A DNA stretch of 7,973 nt, taken from positions 1-7,973 of the forward strand of contig CANRHG010000083.1 in assembly GCA_947630385.1 (NCBI GenBank), given 5' to 3'. This DNA is from an uncultured Eubacteriaceae bacterium. Its GTDB lineage: Bacteria; Bacillota; Clostridia; Eubacteriales; Eubacteriaceae. Both the position numbers and the translations under genes were made by a program. The number at the start of each line of letters is the position of its first letter. Position 1 is the first letter of the stretch. The notes under the pieces were generated by a model. It saw only the letters and a program-made list of their open reading frames with translations, was not told where the DNA came from and searched no databases. This document shows, piece after piece, positions 6,471 to 7,973 of the stretch.

Positions 6471-6968
6471 CTAGTTTTGGTCCGGCTGTTCTTTCGAATC
6501 CACCGAAGAGAAATATTTATCCATCAATTCCTTGCGTTTTAAATCGATCTTTTTGGAAATCGTCGTATAGCCGATTTGATAACCCTTATCTAGAATCATT
6601 TTATGAATCTTCGTTTTCTGAAGGGGTTTGGAATAGATGTGTTTTCTATAATTTTCATATTCCTGCTTAATGATGTCTTCCAAGAACGTATCGATCTCTT
6701 TGTTGTATTTATATGGTTTTCGGTTATGAACGTCATATTTCGGGTCCGAATTCAAGATTTCGACCAGTTCCTCTACGTTTTTGTCCGGATCATCCGAGTT
6801 TAATTTTGCTTGTGCTTCCATATAAATCTTCTTATACTTTCGAACGGTGTTTCTCGACATCTTTAATTCTTGGGCTATTTTGCTATCGCTGTATCCTTTT
6901 TGAGCCAGGTCAACAATGGCCCGTACATCACTCAGTTTCTTCATTTCTCTCCGATTTGAGGTCGCCAT
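6471..6968 (-). CDS. IS21-type IstA transposase, N-terminal DNA-binding part only
   Basis: The 165-residue product carries a helix-turn-helix at about 12-45 (AQKGYSDSKIAQELKMSRNT, then VRKY) of the kind that opens IS21-family IstA. It continues with the linker-type region typical of Bacillota members (PKYDVHNRKPYKYNKEID at 76-93, KIHKMILDKGYQIGYTTISK at 120-139). Full IstA proteins are about 400-510 residues with a DDE catalytic domain. This one stops before it, and no istB follows in the 140 bp before glutamate dehydrogenase. ATG start with AAGGA four bases upstream. It is either a decayed insertion-sequence remnant or a kept DNA-binding fragment; the ORF itself is intact. The family call rests on remembered motifs, not an alignment. 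Confidence 0.72.
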   Translation of the reverse strand: MATSNRREMKKLSDVRAIVDLAQKGYSDSKIAQELKMSRNTVRKYKKIYMEAQAKLNSDDPDKNVEELVEILNSDPKYDVHNRKPYKYNKEIDTFLEDIIKQEYENYRKHIYSKPLQKTKIHKMILDKGYQIGYTTISKKIDLKRKELMDKYFSSVDSKEQPDQN

Positions 6969-7113
6969 TTTTTCCTTAATTGGGTTCTTAACAAAACGTA
7001 TTTTATTTTCGGTTCAGCAATTCAGACATATACGGATGTTAATTTCGGTGCTGGGACCTTTAGTTTACCCCTTAAAAATTTAACCAATTTACAATTCAAA
7101 AAGTTGTTTTTAC
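6471..7113 (-). mobile_element. Probable truncated IS21-family element (left end plus 5' part of istA)
   Basis: The istA fragment is preceded by a roughly 145-bp leader containing three GTAAA-headed units on the minus strand, starting at 7113, 7092 and 7068 (spacing 21 and 24 bp): GTAAAAACAAC, GTAAATTGGTTAAATTTTTA and GTAAACTAAAGGTCCC. IS21 elements carry multiple terminal repeats of about this size bound by IstA. The 3' part of istA, all of istB and the right end are missing. The outer boundary is not defined, and I could not find a target duplication. Confidence 0.45.
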
Positions 7114-7292
7114 TTATAATTAAAAGTATAAACGTTTTCGGATTGGAAAAAAACAACCATTAGAGCAAATTTAAAAAATTATTACGGAATGTAGAAAAGT
7201 ACAGTTTTATTGATTAAAATTAATTTTTAATAATTTCTTTTCTGATCAGGAACTAAAGTTCTTTACTTAAAATTCCTTACAAACCGTTTTAA

Positions 7293-7550
7293 CGTACTCT
7301 TCACTGTTATCTTACGGATCTTCCGGGGAGTTTAAATGGACTTTTCCTGACCAAAAAAATCTGGCCGGATCTTGAGACCGATGATTTTAAAGTTCGTGGT
7401 AATTGGAGTAAAAAGTTTAAAGAATTGAGAAACCATCCGAAGCAAATGGAACAAACCTTAAAGGAACTTGTGAAAGTTTTAAGTAGAAAACAATACACAA
7501 AAGTTCCTTCACACCTAAAGTAACTTCATTCTATCATACGTTCTACTAAA
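7293..7550 (+). pseudogene. Start-less ORF remnant of unknown origin
   Basis: An open frame of 85 codons follows the stop TAA at 7290-7292 and ends with TAA at 7548-7550. It contains no ATG before codon 52 and no ribosome-binding site near its beginning. Its middle has a protein-like, hydrophilic helical composition (WPDLETDDFKVRGNWSKKF, then KELRNHPKQMEQTLKELVKV), unlike random AT-rich DNA, whereas both ends look non-coding. It may be a fragment of a broken gene, perhaps from a mobile element. I recognise no family. Confidence 0.2.
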
Positions 7551-7713
7551 GATTAATTAAAGAGTGGTCAAAATAACACGATTTAGACTGTTTTTCTTGG
7601 TCCATCCTTTATGAATGTTTTTAAAACATACAACTTTTATGACGGTCCCTAATATTTCTTCCGAATCATAGCTATGACTCTTAGATTTTATAGGATTTGG
7701 GGATAAATTAAAA

Positions 7714-7814
7714 TGTCATTTTTGGGAGGATCTGGAAGGGCTTAAAAAGCGCTTTTCTGGTTCCATCTTCTCGCTTTTAGGCCACTTTGACCCGCTTTTG
7801 AGTAAAAGTTGACG
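7714..7814 (+). repeat. CGCTTTT/TTGAC repeats spaced 21-22 bp, possible transposon end
   Basis: CGCTTTT occurs at 7750, 7772 and 7793, and TTGAC follows the second and third copies at 7787 and 7809. The unit is therefore about 21-22 bp: CGCTTTT, 8-9 variable bases, TTGAC. A TGTCATTTTTGGG at 7714 could be the outer tip, since IS21-, Tn552- and Tn7-type elements begin with TGT followed by repeated transposase sites. The first copy is part of a 12-bp palindrome AAAAGCGCTTTT (7745-7756). Confidence 0.4.
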
Positions 7815-7943
7815 GATGTCGTGGCTTTTTTTGTTGCTATGCTGTTATTCGAAAAAAATAAGGCTTCTCAAATCGCTTTAAATGGGATATCATTAAATAT
7901 GTAAGAGAGAAAGAAGTACAGGTGGGTAGATAAAATCTTTTTT

Positions 7944-7973
7944 ATGGAGGAAGTTATTATCAAAAAAGAAAAC
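7944..7973 (+). CDS. Possible start of a rightward gene running off the window
   Basis: ATG at 7944 opens a frame reading MEEVIIKKEN to the edge. The upstream 20 bases contain no good Shine-Dalgarno. A GGAGG at 7946-7950, overlapping the ATG, might instead serve a start a little further on, such as ATT at 7956 or one beyond the edge. It lies about 230 bp inside the putative transposon tip at 7714, where a transposase gene would be expected, but ten codons cannot identify it. Confidence 0.3.
   Translation, partial: MEEVIIKKEN

Larger units (their letters stand above)
6969..7943. other. AT-rich gene-poor region with transposon-like debris
   Basis: Nearly 1 kb without a convincing complete gene, visibly richer in A+T than the genes to its left. 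It holds the putative IS21 left end (7057-7113), a start-less ORF remnant (7293-7550), palindromes at 7615-7629, 7663-7680 and 7745-7756, and CGCTTTT/TTGAC repeats at 7750-7814. No tRNA, rRNA or clear terminator was recognised. Confidence 0.7.

Noticed and set aside
6331..6475. Open frame on the minus strand between the IstA fragment and glutamate dehydrogenase, considered as continuation of IstA by frameshift
   Set aside because: Its translation (KLEVAVYFWKKAEF, then ordinary AT-rich residues) does not resemble the IstA region that should follow, and it contains the promoter and hairpin.
7307..7498. Minus-strand open frame of 63 codons
   Set aside because: Cys/Phe/Leu-rich composition typical of the antisense of Lys/Glu codons; no ribosome site before its ATG.
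7740..7815. CGCTTTT repeats considered as a CRISPR array
   Set aside because: Repeat core is only about 7 bp with 14-15 bp between copies, far below CRISPR repeat and spacer sizes.

Overview
The window looks like chromosome of a low-to-moderate GC Gram-positive bacterium (Bacillota, probably an anaerobic clostridium-like lineage). The signs are strong AGGAG/GGAGG Shine-Dalgarno sites, TGnTATAAT promoters, a lipoprotein-type solute-binding protein, a LytR-CpsA-Psr (LCP) cell-wall protein and intrinsic terminators with T tracts. I cannot name a genus from the sequence.

Layout. On the minus strand, positions 3525 to 1 hold a run of four genes. It starts with a 572-residue membrane protein of unknown function (four N-terminal membrane helices, a very acidic low-complexity tract and a C-terminal coiled coil). 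A polar amino-acid ABC importer follows: lipoprotein receptor, permease, then the start of the ATPase, which is cut by the window edge. Spacings are 31 bp, 18 bp and a 14-bp overlap, with no visible terminator between the genes, so the importer and the membrane protein may share a transcript. A divergent 209-bp control region (3526-3734) carries two back-to-back copies of the extended -10 sequence TGGTATAAT. One drives the membrane protein leftwards and the other drives the LCP gene (3735-5006) rightwards. The LCP gene and a minus-strand glutamate dehydrogenase (5074-6330) converge on a shared bidirectional terminator (5017-5064).

Right of the dehydrogenase the character changes. A 165-residue gene (6471-6968, minus) matches only the N-terminal helix-turn-helix part of an IS21-type IstA transposase and has no catalytic domain or istB partner. 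It is followed by almost 1 kb of AT-rich, gene-poor DNA (6969-7943) with repeated motifs spaced 21-24 bp that resemble transposon ends, a start-less ORF remnant, several short palindromes, and possibly the first ten codons of a rightward gene at the edge. I read this flank as mobile-element debris next to conserved core genes.

Together, the core genes cover amino-acid uptake, glutamate catabolism or synthesis, and attachment of glycopolymers to the cell wall. The most interesting part is the divergent membrane pair: one predicted cytoplasmic tail is strongly acidic (572-residue protein) and the other strongly basic (LCP N-terminus), and the two genes have matching promoters. A functional partnership is my inference. 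I found no complete novel system, CRISPR array, rRNA or tRNA.
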